Shown here piece by piece: positions 39,264 through 48,759 of a DNA stretch of 64,000 nucleotides. Where the stretch lies: assembly GCF_014646895.1 (NCBI RefSeq), contig NZ_BMOD01000018.1, positions 42,458 to 106,457 on the forward strand, read 5' to 3'. Made by a program: the position numbers and the translations under genes. Positions within the stretch are counted from its first letter, which is position 1; each line of letters starts with the position of its first letter. A model generated the notes under the pieces. It had not been told where the DNA came from, did no database searches, and was given only the letters and a program-made list of their open reading frames with translations. The DNA is from Deinococcus roseus (lineage in GTDB: Bacteria > Deinococcota > Deinococci > Deinococcales > Deinococcaceae).

Positions 39264-41795
39264 ATGACGAGACGAAACAGTGTGACGGATCTGATGCCAT
39301 ACCGCACCATCCAAGACGGTGTGGTGTTCACCAAGTACGGACAGGTGGTGGTGGGGCTGGAGTTGTTCCTTCCTCCCACCATGACGCTGGACAAAGACAT
39401 TCAGGAATCCATGTGGCGGAACCTGCACAGCGCCCTGAAACTTGGGGTGGATGAAACCTGCCTGGGCCGCCTGTACATCCACAGCAGTGAAGCCCCCGCC
39501 AGTGTGATTTCTGCCAAAGGCAACACCACCCTCTCTTCTGAGAATGATTTGCTGCACGAAATGGCTCTGCGCAATGAACACCTGTTCTCAGAGATGCGCA
39601 GTGACGGCAAAATCAAAACCCTGCGTTACTTTTTCACCCTCACCACGGTGAAATACACCAAGCCACGCAAACGCATGACGGTTTTCACCCCCAGGCAAAA
39701 AGCAGAACTGGTTCAACAAGCCAAAGAGAAACGCCAGGGCATGGTGGATTACTTCCAGCGTGCCCGCTTTGGTGTGAAGGAGATGGACAACCAGGATGTG
39801 CGCATGTTGATCAAAAACTGGTGGAATCCCTCGATGACCCAGCTGGAGAACCTGCGCGATCCGTTGCCTGAGGATGTTGAAATTTACCTCACCCCCGAAG
39901 AACTGAAAAAGAATCCAGCGGTGGTGATTCCCACAGTGAACCAGATGCTGGCGGGCAGCAGCATCATCAACACCAGCCAGGAAAGCCTGGTGATCGGGGA
40001 GCATTTCGTCAAAACGGTGTCCATGTCCAACCGTCCCATCTCCACCCAGACGGGCATGATCAACAAGGTGATTGATGCGCTGGCCGGTGAGAACTTCTGG
40101 GTGGTGCTGGACTTCTACCACGATGAACGCAACACGGTGATGCAAAAACTGCTGGAGCGGGCAAAAATGCTCACGGCTTTCAATGATGAATCGGCAGGGG
40201 CGCTGCGCAACCCGGCCACCAAAGTGCAACTCGAAGAAACCGACAAAACCGTGATGGCCATGCGGCAGTACGCCCAGGATCCTTTCAATGTGGGCCTCAC
40301 CGTGGTGCTTTACGACACCAGTGAAAAACGCCTGCGCAGCATGGGAGAGCGGGCCAAGACCGCCCTGGGAGACATGACCGGGGCGGTGCCGCGCGTGGGA
40401 ACCGTGCAGAACTTCCGGCTGTTGATTGAAGAACTCCCCCCATTTTCGGGCAAACCCAACCACCTGTGCTTCAAGATGCTCTCTTACCACAGCACCAATT
40501 TGCTGCCGATGGGGGGTCCCTGGAAGGGGGGCAAAAAAGGATTGCCTTTCCTCACCCGCGCCAAAACCATGGCCAGGGTGGACATCCTGGACAAAGAGTG
40601 CGCCTCCTGGAATGGCGTGGTGTTCGGACAGATGGGCAGCGGGAAGAGTGTGCACACCCAGAAGATCATGTCTGAATTCCTGGCCCGCAATGGCATTGTG
40701 ATCATCCTGGACCTCGGGTACTCCTACCAGACCTTCACCGACATGTTCGGAGGATCCACCGTGCTCATGAAGCCCGGTGAGACCTCCATCAACATTTTTG
40801 ACCTGGCAGAAGGGCTGATTGAACCCGACATGGACCGCATTGAGTTCATGATCAAGGTTCTGGGCACCATGGTCAGAACCCACAAGAGCCCCAAGCAAAC
40901 CGTGGAGGAGGCCATTTTGCGGCAGTGCCTCTTTGACACCTTCCGCAACCGCAGAGAAGAATACCGGGATCCGCTGGACAACCAGATCAAGAAGCGTTTC
41001 ATGGGTGCACTGCTTGAAGACTATGTGGACCGCCTGAAAGAAATGACTGCCCTGGGCAACGTGGAACTCGATGCAGACCAGAAAGCCGTGCGCAACGATC
41101 TGGTGGTGCGCTTCCAGGATTGGATTGGGGACAGCCCCAAAGCGCAATTCGTGAACCGACCCACCAACATCAAGATCGACAACCAACTGGTTTACTTCGA
41201 AGCGTCCGGCCTGGATGACAACAAGGAACTGGCTGAAGTGGCGTTGTTGATGTTCAACAACATGCTTTTCACGGTGATGGAAGACCCCAAATTGCGCGGG
41301 GTGCCCAAGTGCTTCATTTTTGAGGAGGCCTGGAAATTCATCACCAACGATTACACCGCCGATGCCCTGGGCAGGCTCAGTGTGACCACAAGGAAATTTG
41401 ATGCCGCCATGTACACGGTGCTGCAGGAACTGTCGGTGCTGGCCCGACTGGAAGGCTTGCTGAACAACACCACGTTCTTCTGGATCGGCAAGACCGAAAA
41501 CCAGGACGAAAGCATGCGCAAATACCTGAAACTCAATGATGCTGCCATCAAAGAAGCCGGATCCATCATCAACCGCCCCGGGGAATACTTCGAGTGGATG
41601 GTGTACATCCGTTACTTTGACCGCAAAGAAGGCGGCATTGTGCAGAGTTACAACAACCCATTTTTCTACTGGGTCACCACCAGCATGGGCAGCGATGTGG
41701 CCATTCGCAACAAAACCATTCAGGCGTATGGGGGCCACAAAACCATGGCCTTGCGTGCCCTGGCGGATGGAAAACTCAAGGAGGTGTCTGCATGA
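39264..41795 (+). CDS. virB4: VirB4/TraC-type secretion ATPase
   Basis: 843 residues. The C-terminal motor has Walker A GQMGSGKS (around residue 455-462), then IVIILDLGYSYQTF, a Walker B region with CFIFEEAWKFI, and further VirB4 motifs (SVTTRKFDAAM, NNTTFFWIGKTE). The N-terminal half is the substrate and membrane-contact domain. VirB4 powers pilus assembly and substrate transfer and is universal in these systems, so this gene anchors the type IV secretion call. The ATG of the next gene overlaps its stop (ATGA). Confidence 0.93.
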   Translation: MTRRNSVTDLMPYRTIQDGVVFTKYGQVVVGLELFLPPTMTLDKDIQESMWRNLHSALKLGVDETCLGRLYIHSSEAPASVISAKGNTTLSSENDLLHEMALRNEHLFSEMRSDGKIKTLRYFFTLTTVKYTKPRKRMTVFTPRQKAELVQQAKEKRQGMVDYFQRARFGVKEMDNQDVRMLIKNWWNPSMTQLENLRDPLPEDVEIYLTPEELKKNPAVVIPTVNQMLAGSSIINTSQESLVIGEHFVKTVSMSNRPISTQTGMINKVIDALAGENFWVVLDFYHDERNTVMQKLLERAKMLTAFNDESAGALRNPATKVQLEETDKTVMAMRQYAQDPFNVGLTVVLYDTSEKRLRSMGERAKTALGDMTGAVPRVGTVQNFRLLIEELPPFSGKPNHLCFKMLSYHSTNLLPMGGPWKGGKKGLPFLTRAKTMARVDILDKECASWNGVVFGQMGSGKSVHTQKIMSEFLARNGIVIILDLGYSYQTFTDMFGGSTVLMKPGETSINIFDLAEGLIEPDMDRIEFMIKVLGTMVRTHKSPKQTVEEAILRQCLFDTFRNRREEYRDPLDNQIKKRFMGALLEDYVDRLKEMTALGNVELDADQKAVRNDLVVRFQDWIGDSPKAQFVNRPTNIKIDNQLVYFEASGLDDNKELAEVALLMFNNMLFTVMEDPKLRGVPKCFIFEEAWKFITNDYTADALGRLSVTTRKFDAAMYTVLQELSVLARLEGLLNNTTFFWIGKTENQDESMRKYLKLNDAAIKEAGSIINRPGEYFEWMVYIRYFDRKEGGIVQSYNNPFFYWVTTSMGSDVAIRNKTIQAYGGHKTMALRALADGKLKEVSA

Positions 41796-42865
41796 AAAGA
41801 ACCAAGCTGGTGATGGGGATGACCGTCCTGATGTTGGTGGGGGTCTCCCAGAAAGCCGAAGCCATCACCGCCCCGAACATCAGTGGCATTCCCGGGGTGG
41901 AGGCCATCAGCAATTACCTGGGGTCTTTCAAAGGCCTGGAAACCATCAACAAATACCTGCAAACGGCTTGCGATTACGCCGGGTCCTTCCCTGACTTTCG
42001 TTGGATCTGCAACATCCGGGAAATGACCGGTTACGTGGATGATTTGCTGTTCAAAGGCGGCTGGAAAGGTCAGGTCAACAAGGTTCTCAGTGGTCTTTTG
42101 AGCATTGTGCGCAAGCATGGTTTCAATGACCCGGCCATGAACGATCTCAACAAATGGACGGCAGACATGAACAATTTGCTGCAGAACTCTGTGGACGGTT
42201 TTGCGGATTACATCCTGGACAGGGCCGATGAAGCCTGGAAGCAGATGGTGTTCGGGGATCCCACCAACCCCAACACCACTCCGGAAGCGCAGGTGGTGGA
42301 CGCCGTGAGGCCTTACCTGCCCACCGTGGAGTATGCCATCCGGCAGCAGGCGGAAGCCAAGCGTGCAGCGGTGCTGGCGGTGGGAGAGCAAACCCTCAAA
42401 CAAAAAGAAATTGCTGAGCAGGCCGATGCGGTTCGCAAAGTGATGGAAGAAACCAAGAAGAACACCGCAGTGACCCTGGGGTTGCCCGGCATGGATGGCC
42501 TCGCCACCCAGCTGGAGAAAGCCAAAGTCAATGCGGAAAGCAGCCGTGAAGTGATTGAAGTGCTGACCCAGACGGCCATTGAGCAAATGAAACAAAACGT
42601 GGCCATGGACCAGGGGGACAAGGCCCTGCTTGAAGTGATTGCCAACCAGCTGATCATGAACAACCGCAGGGTGGAAGAGCAGCAACAACTGGCTTTTGAA
42701 ACCATCATGACCGAAACCGATGAATTTCAGGCAGAAGTGGAACAGAACATCCTGGAAGGGGTTGACGAGAATGATGCCCGTCTGGACGAAGCGCAAACCA
42801 CATATTCGGTGGTGCAGTCGTTCCTGAAGGAAAAAGGGAGGTTGAAGAAATGGAAGGAGTTCTGA
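41792..42865 (+). CDS. VirB5/TrbJ-like secreted coiled-coil protein
   Basis: 357 residues with a signal peptide (LVMGMTVLMLVGVSQKAEA). The mature protein is mainly helical with long coiled-coil stretches (QQAEAKRAAVLAVGEQTLKQ, NRRVEEQQQLAFETIMTE), and two Cys (QTACDYAG, WICNIRE) that may pair. Position between VirB4 and VirB6 and these features fit VirB5/TrbJ, a minor pilus component. It overlaps VirB4 by 4 nt and the VirB6-like gene by 16 nt. Confidence 0.7.
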   Translation: MKRTKLVMGMTVLMLVGVSQKAEAITAPNISGIPGVEAISNYLGSFKGLETINKYLQTACDYAGSFPDFRWICNIREMTGYVDDLLFKGGWKGQVNKVLSGLLSIVRKHGFNDPAMNDLNKWTADMNNLLQNSVDGFADYILDRADEAWKQMVFGDPTNPNTTPEAQVVDAVRPYLPTVEYAIRQQAEAKRAAVLAVGEQTLKQKEIAEQADAVRKVMEETKKNTAVTLGLPGMDGLATQLEKAKVNAESSREVIEVLTQTAIEQMKQNVAMDQGDKALLEVIANQLIMNNRRVEEQQQLAFETIMTETDEFQAEVEQNILEGVDENDARLDEAQTTYSVVQSFLKEKGRLKKWKEF

Positions 42866-44292
42866 GGCGGCTGTTGGTGTTGCTGGTGGTGCTCTTGCCC
42901 TTCAGTGAGGCCTTCGCTTTGTTTGGTGAGGATGTTGGCATCATGAAAGGCAACTCCCAGGAGTGCACCTTGCTGCTGGAATACGAGGCCGTTCCGGCAG
43001 CAGGCACCGGAGACAACCTCAAAACCAAAGATGAGGTCGATTCGATGTACGCAGGGCTGGCTTTCCAGGCGCTGTCGAGTTACGCCGACAATGCTTACGA
43101 GGGCGTTTTGTGTTACATGCGGGTGTTCTCGATTTTCACCTTCATTCAGGTGATGGCCACGGTGGTGATCCTCACCAACGCGATTTTTGGGACCATCAAG
43201 TACATCCGGGGTGGGGGCAGCACCGCCATTCCCATCCTGGCCAAACTGATGCTCAATCCCATCCTGGGCATCGGGTTTCTGGTGGTGATTTCAGACCAGG
43301 CGGTTTCCAGGGCCCCGATGTACGAACTGTACCGGGTGGGGGTGAATTCCAGCGATGCCATCATGAAAGACCTGCTGAAACCCGCCATGGCCAAGGCCGG
43401 TGCAAATGCTGCCATGAGCCTGGTGAGCATCGGCTGGTTGAAACTGCTGGGTCGCGCAGGGCAGATCGGCAAGCAGGCCATTGGGATGGGTGGAAAAAAC
43501 CTTGCGGTCAATTCCGAAAAGATTGCACAAACCACCAACGAAATTGCTGATGCGACAAAAACCCTGTCCACCGCCACCAAAAATGGACTTGATGATGCTG
43601 CTGGGGGGATGTCCACGGCTGAGCAGGTGCTGGCGCAAGCCCCGAGCAATGCCACCAAAGCCAAAGGTTTTGCGGACACCGTGGGTGACATGGTGCTGGG
43701 CAACTTCAAAAAGTCTTTCAGTGAAGGCTGGACCAATGCCAAGGCCAAATTTGGTCAACTGCTCACCACCTCGACGGTGAGAATGATTGATTCGGTGTCC
43801 AGGATTGGAACCATGTTCATTTTGCCGCTGACCATGACCTACAGTGTGGCGATGTTCATGCTCAATGTTTCTCTGGCGATTTTGTTTGTGTTCATGCCGT
43901 GGCTGGCGGTGCCCATTTCCAGGGGGGACACCAAAGAACTCCTGAGGTATTTGACGCGCTACATTTCCATTGTGATCACCGGAATTGTGATGCCCTTTGT
44001 TTTTCTGATTGCGGTTTATATCGGTTACATCATTCCACACGACCAGGTGAATTCCATCATCAACGAGGCCTGGGGGAGCATGTTTAACGATGTCTTCACC
44101 AACACCCCCACCGGGGAGACCATTGAGGTGGCGGGCGAGTGGATCGGCAAGATCGGCTCGATCATCTTGAATGTGGTGTTCATATTGCTGGTGGTTTTCT
44201 TTGGTGGAATCATTTTGATGGCCGCAGGTATTGTGATGGCCGTGCAGTTGCTGAGGCAGGTTCCGAAACTGATCTTGGACACCATCAAATAA
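42850..44292 (+). CDS. VirB6/TrbL-like polytopic channel protein
   Basis: 480 residues with a signal-like first helix (LLVLLVVLLPFSEAFA), a central soluble stretch (about 220-320) and five to six membrane helices (FTFIQVMATVVILTNAIFG, LMLNPILGIGFLVVISDQ, ILPLTMTYSVAMFMLNVSL, YISIVITGIVMPFVFLIAVY, IILNVVFILLVVFFGGIILM). This fits VirB6/TrbL inner-membrane channel proteins. It closes the pilin-to-virB6 operon; a strong terminator follows. Confidence 0.75.
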   Translation: MEGVLRRLLVLLVVLLPFSEAFALFGEDVGIMKGNSQECTLLLEYEAVPAAGTGDNLKTKDEVDSMYAGLAFQALSSYADNAYEGVLCYMRVFSIFTFIQVMATVVILTNAIFGTIKYIRGGGSTAIPILAKLMLNPILGIGFLVVISDQAVSRAPMYELYRVGVNSSDAIMKDLLKPAMAKAGANAAMSLVSIGWLKLLGRAGQIGKQAIGMGGKNLAVNSEKIAQTTNEIADATKTLSTATKNGLDDAAGGMSTAEQVLAQAPSNATKAKGFADTVGDMVLGNFKKSFSEGWTNAKAKFGQLLTTSTVRMIDSVSRIGTMFILPLTMTYSVAMFMLNVSLAILFVFMPWLAVPISRGDTKELLRYLTRYISIVITGIVMPFVFLIAVYIGYIIPHDQVNSIINEAWGSMFNDVFTNTPTGETIEVAGEWIGKIGSIILNVVFILLVVFFGGIILMAAGIVMAVQLLRQVPKLILDTIK

Positions 44293-44315
44293 CGCTTCGA
44301 TTTTTTGTGACGGGG
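44289..44315. repeat. TATRACGCT-type pair after virB6
   Basis: AATAACGCT (44289-44297) and TGTGACGGG (44307-44315) at an 18-bp period with a T-rich spacer. Similar to the motif found before other genes but weaker, and its second copy overlaps the start of the terminator. Confidence 0.35.
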
Positions 44316-44341
44316 GTACTTTCGTATCTCCGTCTTTTTTT
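44309..44341 (+). terminator. Terminator of the virB4-virB6 operon
   Basis: An 11-bp stem GACGGGGGTAC/GTATCTCCGTC (two G-U pairs), TTTC loop, seven T. Confidence 0.85.
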
Positions 44342-44383
44342 GTATGATGGTGTCAGCTTCCCCAAAAGCTAAGGAGTGTGTGT

Positions 44384-45166
44384 ATGTCATCTGTCCAGAG
44401 TCGTCCGGTTAACCCCAGGGACTTGGAACGGCAGGCGCATGATTTTGTCATGTCCTGGCGCACCAAACTTGGCCAGCAGCAAATGTTCGACTTCCTTGAG
44501 TTTTTGAGGAAATTCGAACAAACCCATGAAATCAGCATGATCAACAAAATCCTGCTGTTTCTCCAACGAAAAGAGGTTCTCAGGGTGCTTCCACTTGGAT
44601 TTACAATGCCTGGCCACAAACTCCATATCGAGTCTGGTGCCCAGCCGTTGTATCTCTTGAAGCAAGTCACCAGCGGTCTTTCCGTCTACGACGTTGAGCT
44701 TTTTTACGACGTTCAGGACTGGCGAGGCTGGCAGGTTCCCGAAACAGTGATTTACGAGGATGAGAAGATGGTGCTGGATCAAAAGAACCGGTTCCTGAAC
44801 GAATCCCGTTACGCTGCTTTCGTGAATTCTGTGGCTGCTCCATTGAAGCCCACCGCGTCCACTCTGCATGCCCGTTTCAACAAAAACCTGGTTTTTGTTG
44901 ATTCCAAACAGAGTCTGGAACGTCAGTTCGCCACTTTTGTTCACGCATATTGTGTGAATCACATTGAGCGCACGACGTCTGTTCGCGGTGAGAATTCGGA
45001 TCGTGTTGCGTTTTTCATGACCTTCCTGATTGGCAGGCATTACGGCATTGATGAGGCCTGGATTGAGGAAACCGATTTTCGTTTCCTGGACCCGAACGTT
45101 GCTTACGCAACCCTCACTGTTGCCTACAACCTTTTCCTTGGTTTGCTTCCAAAACTGCCCGGCTGA
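44384..45166 (+). CDS. ArdC-N-like protein (tentative antirestriction)
   Basis: 260 residues, soluble. The start (FDFLEFLRKFEQTHEISMIN, KILLFLQRKEVLRVLPLG) followed by HKLHIESGAQPLYLLKQ and VYDVELFYDVQDWRGW has the order of ArdC N-terminal domains: F-x-x-F...S-x-x-N, then G-x-x-x-x-x-G-x-x-P-I, then a V-x-D-x-x-D strand. ArdC binds single-stranded DNA and protects incoming plasmid DNA. The zinc-protease part (HExxH) typical of longer relatives is absent. AAGGAG is 7 nt before ATG 44384. It is a single gene bounded by terminators, between virB6 and virD4. Confidence 0.45.
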   Translation: MSSVQSRPVNPRDLERQAHDFVMSWRTKLGQQQMFDFLEFLRKFEQTHEISMINKILLFLQRKEVLRVLPLGFTMPGHKLHIESGAQPLYLLKQVTSGLSVYDVELFYDVQDWRGWQVPETVIYEDEKMVLDQKNRFLNESRYAAFVNSVAAPLKPTASTLHARFNKNLVFVDSKQSLERQFATFVHAYCVNHIERTTSVRGENSDRVAFFMTFLIGRHYGIDEAWIEETDFRFLDPNVAYATLTVAYNLFLGLLPKLPG

Positions 45167-45196
45167 CCGCCCCAGTTTGGTTTGACCAAGCACAAC

Positions 45197-45243
45197 AATC
45201 GCATTTGCAGCCCACAAGCTCAAATGCGATTTACCATTTTTTG
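45197..45243 (+). terminator. Terminator after the ArdC-like gene
   Basis: An 11-bp stem AATCGCATTTG/CAAATGCGATT with a 13-nt loop, then TACCATTTTTT. Confidence 0.65.
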
Positions 45244-45308
45244 GACCATCATGAATGATATACGAAATTTTTTAAGCATCATGGTTTTCAGGAGCGTTAT
45301 ATTTTTTG

Positions 45309-45314
45309 TAAGCT
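45309..45314 (+). promoter_or_regulatory. -10 box of leaderless virD4-like gene
   Basis: TAAGCT, 6 nt before ATG 45321; no Shine-Dalgarno. An inverted TATAACGCTCC element lies at 45293-45301, followed by a T-tract. Confidence 0.5.
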
Positions 45315-45320
45315 TAATAC

Positions 45321-47948
45321 ATGAATAAGCGACTGCAGAAGAAATTGCGAGCACTGGGCTGGTTGAGCATGCTGCTCAGCGCTGGATCCCTGGTCACTTC
45401 CACAGTGATGCTCATTCAGGCAGTGCCCACCCTCAACGAGCAACTCTACCAGGGCGGCTGGGGCAACATCCTGAAAGAAAACTCCAAAAACAAAATGGTT
45501 TTGCGCTGCTTCACCAAACGCAAATGCCAACCGTACCTGTTCAAGGGCATCGCCTATTACAGCAATGCCGCCTGGGCCTTCGGAGGGTTCCTGGCCCTGG
45601 CAGCGGCATGCGTGGGATTCTTCGCAGCTGCCCTGCCGAACTACAAAGACAAAGCCCCGGGGGGCAGCGACTGGTCGAACAGCAACCGCATGAAAAAGTG
45701 GGTCAGCCCCAAAGGCAAACGCTACGGTTACCTCGGTTACGCCCTCGACACCGGGAAACTCATCACTTACCCTGGCCAGTCCTTGTTTTTTCACACCGTG
45801 ATGCCCACCAACTCCGGGGGAGGGAAAACCAGCAAGATGATGCTTCCCAAGGTGTTGAGCAGCGCCAAACAGGGCATTTCTGAAGTGATCATTGACATGA
45901 AAGGGGACCTCAAAAGTGGATTCATGCTGGCCCCACTGATGTATGAGCACTACGGGCATGACGTGCAGATGTTCATGCCTTTTTCCGCCTCCACCATGGG
46001 CTGGAATTTGTTGTGGAGTGACATGACCCTGGAGCAGGCTTCCGAACTTGCGGAAATGGTGCGGCCCCGCAGCGGCACCGGCAATGCGGGGGTCGATTAC
46101 CACAAGAACAATGAGCGTGAACTGGTGCAGGCCCTGATTTATGGGGTGTCCCACTCTGCCAACGGCAGCATCTCCGACCTGTTTGAGATCATCAACACCG
46201 GCGAGGTGGGGGTGCGCAGTTACATCAAGAACCACCCCCTGATGGAGGTGCAACAGACCGCTTCAGGGTTTGAGAGCATGAGCAGCACCCAGCTGCAGGG
46301 TTTGCTGTCGGGTTTGAAGGCAGAACTTTCCATTTTTGTGAACAAAAATGTCGCCAGAGCCACCTCCAGTTACGGCCAGCAGGTGGATTTGCACCGCCTG
46401 TTCGAGAAACCCGGCCTGCTGTACATCAAGCTGCCAGAGAAGTTTGTGCGTGGGGGGAAAGCCCAGGTGCTGCTGCAGCTGCTGCTGATGACCATCCAGA
46501 AAACCATCTGGGAGTACACCGACCAGCGCGCCAGCGCTTCCCTGCCGATCCCGCTGGTGATCCGCATCGATGAGAAAACCAACCTGGGCCGCATCCCCAA
46601 CTTTGTGGAAACCATCACCACCATGCGTTCCCGCAACGTGTGCTATGAGGTGGCCTTCCAGAACATGAAGCAGGGCTTTGCCCTGTACGGCGAGAAAGAT
46701 TGGAATGCCATCCTGGAAGCTTTCGGGGTGACCTTGTTTCTGCCCAAATTCATGCACGCTGAAAGCCAGAAGTATTACTCCGAAATGCTGGGTGAGATGA
46801 CGGTGCTTTCCACCAAAATCACCCGCTCTCGTGGCCCCATGATGTTTGATTTCACCTCTCACCGTCACGGGGTGGCCGAAGCCGAAGACAAACGCCCGCT
46901 GCTCGCCGTGCACGAAATGGAACAAATGGATGAGCACCTCGCCGTGGTGAAAAACTACGATGGAAAAATGCAGGTGGTTCTGCCCTACCTGTCCCAGAAA
47001 TCTGTGGTGGTGGCCCACCCTGAAACCGGCCAGAAAGTCACCATCAAAAACACCCTTTACCGTGACTTTGCACGCATCGTCAAAGGGGTTGCTCCTGAAG
47101 CCATCTGGAGCGGAGACAAAGACAAAGCCGATGAAGCGGTGGAAATCCTGGGCAGGCGGGTGGACCGGCTGATTGACCGGGTGTGCGGAACCACCGATGA
47201 GAAGCTGGTGGAAGCCGAAGGCGGAGCGCTGGTGAACCCTGAAGTGGAGTTTCCCATGTGGTTCAAGAAACTGCTGGAACTCCACGCGCAGATGCATGTG
47301 AAAGACCGCATTGTGCTGCACATCACGGAGCGCATTCCCTCTGAACTGAAATCCGAAGTGGTGCTGAAAGAGTTTGAGAAGCGCGATTACCTTCAATTCA
47401 AAACCCATGAGGAAAACCAGAAAATCCGGGTGGAAATCACCCAGAAAGGCATGTCCATTCTGGCTGGGGTTGGGGGCGGGGAACTGCACCGGGAAGCCAG
47501 GCACCGGGAGGTGAGTGGTCCCCTCTTTGAATGGATTCACCAGAACCGCACCCACATCAAAGACCATCCGGAGTGCTCGGTGGCTCAGGGCAGTGAATTT
47601 GTGGGGGAATTGCGGCAGGATGCCGTTCTGATCTCCAAGACCGAAATCAAAAACCTGTTCAACGAAAAAGTGATTTCGTTGCTGGCCACCCAGCGTGTGG
47701 GCACCAAAAACATGTGTGTGGTGCCGCTCTCCAGCAAGGAACTGTATGAAATGGTCACCGATGCAGACCGCCGACATCGTGCGATGTTGGCCCAGCAAAG
47801 CCCTTACACCGTGGTGGAAGAAGCCCCCAAAAAAGGGAAAACCTCCGGAGCGGTGGGGGTGCCAGTGGTGGTTCCGGTGGAAAACAAAAAGAAATCCAAA
47901 AATGACACCCTGGGTTTTGGGGTTCAGGAGAACAACCGTGATGGCTAA
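45321..47948 (+). CDS. virD4: VirD4/TraG/TraD-type coupling protein
   Basis: 875 residues. Two N-terminal membrane helices (GWLSMLLSAGSLVTSTVMLI, AWAFGGFLALAAACVGFFA) flank a periplasmic loop with Cys; then Walker A PTNSGGGKTS (K169), the Walker-B-proximal VIIDMKGDLKSG and VIRIDEKTNLG (the usual DEF-x-x-LG has K-T here). The ATPase delivers the relaxase-DNA complex to the secretion channel, which makes this a conjugation system. The C-terminal ~250 residues after the motor are an extension, possibly a winged helix (HVKDRIVLHITERIP). It overlaps the next gene by 8 nt. Confidence 0.9.
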   Translation: MNKRLQKKLRALGWLSMLLSAGSLVTSTVMLIQAVPTLNEQLYQGGWGNILKENSKNKMVLRCFTKRKCQPYLFKGIAYYSNAAWAFGGFLALAAACVGFFAAALPNYKDKAPGGSDWSNSNRMKKWVSPKGKRYGYLGYALDTGKLITYPGQSLFFHTVMPTNSGGGKTSKMMLPKVLSSAKQGISEVIIDMKGDLKSGFMLAPLMYEHYGHDVQMFMPFSASTMGWNLLWSDMTLEQASELAEMVRPRSGTGNAGVDYHKNNERELVQALIYGVSHSANGSISDLFEIINTGEVGVRSYIKNHPLMEVQQTASGFESMSSTQLQGLLSGLKAELSIFVNKNVARATSSYGQQVDLHRLFEKPGLLYIKLPEKFVRGGKAQVLLQLLLMTIQKTIWEYTDQRASASLPIPLVIRIDEKTNLGRIPNFVETITTMRSRNVCYEVAFQNMKQGFALYGEKDWNAILEAFGVTLFLPKFMHAESQKYYSEMLGEMTVLSTKITRSRGPMMFDFTSHRHGVAEAEDKRPLLAVHEMEQMDEHLAVVKNYDGKMQVVLPYLSQKSVVVAHPETGQKVTIKNTLYRDFARIVKGVAPEAIWSGDKDKADEAVEILGRRVDRLIDRVCGTTDEKLVEAEGGALVNPEVEFPMWFKKLLELHAQMHVKDRIVLHITERIPSELKSEVVLKEFEKRDYLQFKTHEENQKIRVEITQKGMSILAGVGGGELHREARHREVSGPLFEWIHQNRTHIKDHPECSVAQGSEFVGELRQDAVLISKTEIKNLFNEKVISLLATQRVGTKNMCVVPLSSKELYEMVTDADRRHRAMLAQQSPYTVVEEAPKKGKTSGAVGVPVVVPVENKKKSKNDTLGFGVQENNRDG

Positions 47949-48681
47949 AGTGCTCGTTGCATGGGGCTTGTTTGCAGGGGTGGCTGTTGCCCAGTTCAAC
48001 CTGCAGCCCCAGTCTTACACCCCGACCACCCCTCAGGAGCAAAGCGCACCCAAAGCGGTGCCCAGGACTGCAACTCCCCCCAAGACCGTCTCCCCTGCCC
48101 CGAAGGCACCGGTTGCTCAAACCCCTGCTGTGCCGCAAAAGTTGACGGTCCCAAAAAACCAGCCGAAAAACCCCAAAAACAGCATGAACGATGATCAGGT
48201 TGCGTATGCGATTGAAGGCGCAGAGCATTACGTGCTGATTTACAGCAATTACTTGCGGCAGCCCACCATCAATGTGGCCCTGATGGAGGCCAGTTTGCAG
48301 CGGGGGGTGTATGTGTTCGTGGTGGTGCCGCAGGAGAATTTCCGGGATGGGGCCAGCAACTTCATTCGCATGGCCATCGGCACCTTCCAGGGTTCACCCA
48401 TGGCGGTCTTCCCCAGCAAGGTGAACAACTGGCAGAACACCGAGTCTTTCATGGTGATAGATGGGAAGTACGCCATTCAGGGGAATTTGATTGGAGAACG
48501 AAACAGCCTGTTCCACAACCCCAAGGCGGTGCTGATCACCGACCGCAAGCAGATCAGGACGTACAACGACTGGCTGATCAAGGCCATCAAGGGCCGGGCT
48601 CCCATTCAGCCGAAGCCGGGAAAACCTGGCTTCATCATGTGTTTTGCACGGGAGGATGCACCTGGCTGCAAAGATCGCTGA
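47941..48681 (+). CDS. Secreted protein with phospholipase-D-like fold, catalytic residues missing
   Basis: 246 residues with a signal peptide (VLVAWGLFAGVAVAQ), a Pro/Ala linker of about 60 residues, then AEHYVLIYSNYLRQPTINVA, QRGVYVFVVVPQENF and NTESFMVIDGKYAIQGNLIG. This is the PLD half-domain order, in which 'HxKxxxxD...G' would be expected where TESFMVIDG is found; the His and Lys are replaced. Such inactive PLD proteins are found in some secretion systems. It is translationally coupled to virD4 and ends before a terminator. Confidence 0.55.
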   Translation: MAKVLVAWGLFAGVAVAQFNLQPQSYTPTTPQEQSAPKAVPRTATPPKTVSPAPKAPVAQTPAVPQKLTVPKNQPKNPKNSMNDDQVAYAIEGAEHYVLIYSNYLRQPTINVALMEASLQRGVYVFVVVPQENFRDGASNFIRMAIGTFQGSPMAVFPSKVNNWQNTESFMVIDGKYAIQGNLIGERNSLFHNPKAVLITDRKQIRTYNDWLIKAIKGRAPIQPKPGKPGFIMCFAREDAPGCKDR

Positions 48682-48695
48682 GCGTCATTCAATTT

Positions 48696-48724
48696 TCCCT
48701 CCGTTAAGAACGGAGGGATTTTTC
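48696..48724 (+). terminator. Terminator after the virD4 operon
   Basis: A perfect 10-bp stem TCCCTCCGTT/AACGGAGGGA with an AAG loop, then TTTTT. Confidence 0.85.
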
Positions 48725-48726
48725 AT

Positions 48727-48753
48727 TGCATTATATTTTTTTGGAGTATCATA
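48727..48753. repeat. Inverted paired TATRACGCT motif
   Basis: On the minus strand TATGATACT and TATAATGCA are 18 bp apart with CC and seven A between, the same spacing and A-tract as at 25506 but in reverse orientation relative to the downstream gene. Confidence 0.55.
48747..48752 (+). promoter_or_regulatory. -10 box of leaderless gene at 48760
   Basis: TATCAT, 7 nt before the ATG; no Shine-Dalgarno. Confidence 0.5.
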
Positions 48754-48759
48754 AAAACC

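Noticed and set aside
39588..41738. 716-codon ORF on the minus strand
   Set aside because: Mirror of the VirB4 gene, His/Gln/Phe-rich, no motifs.
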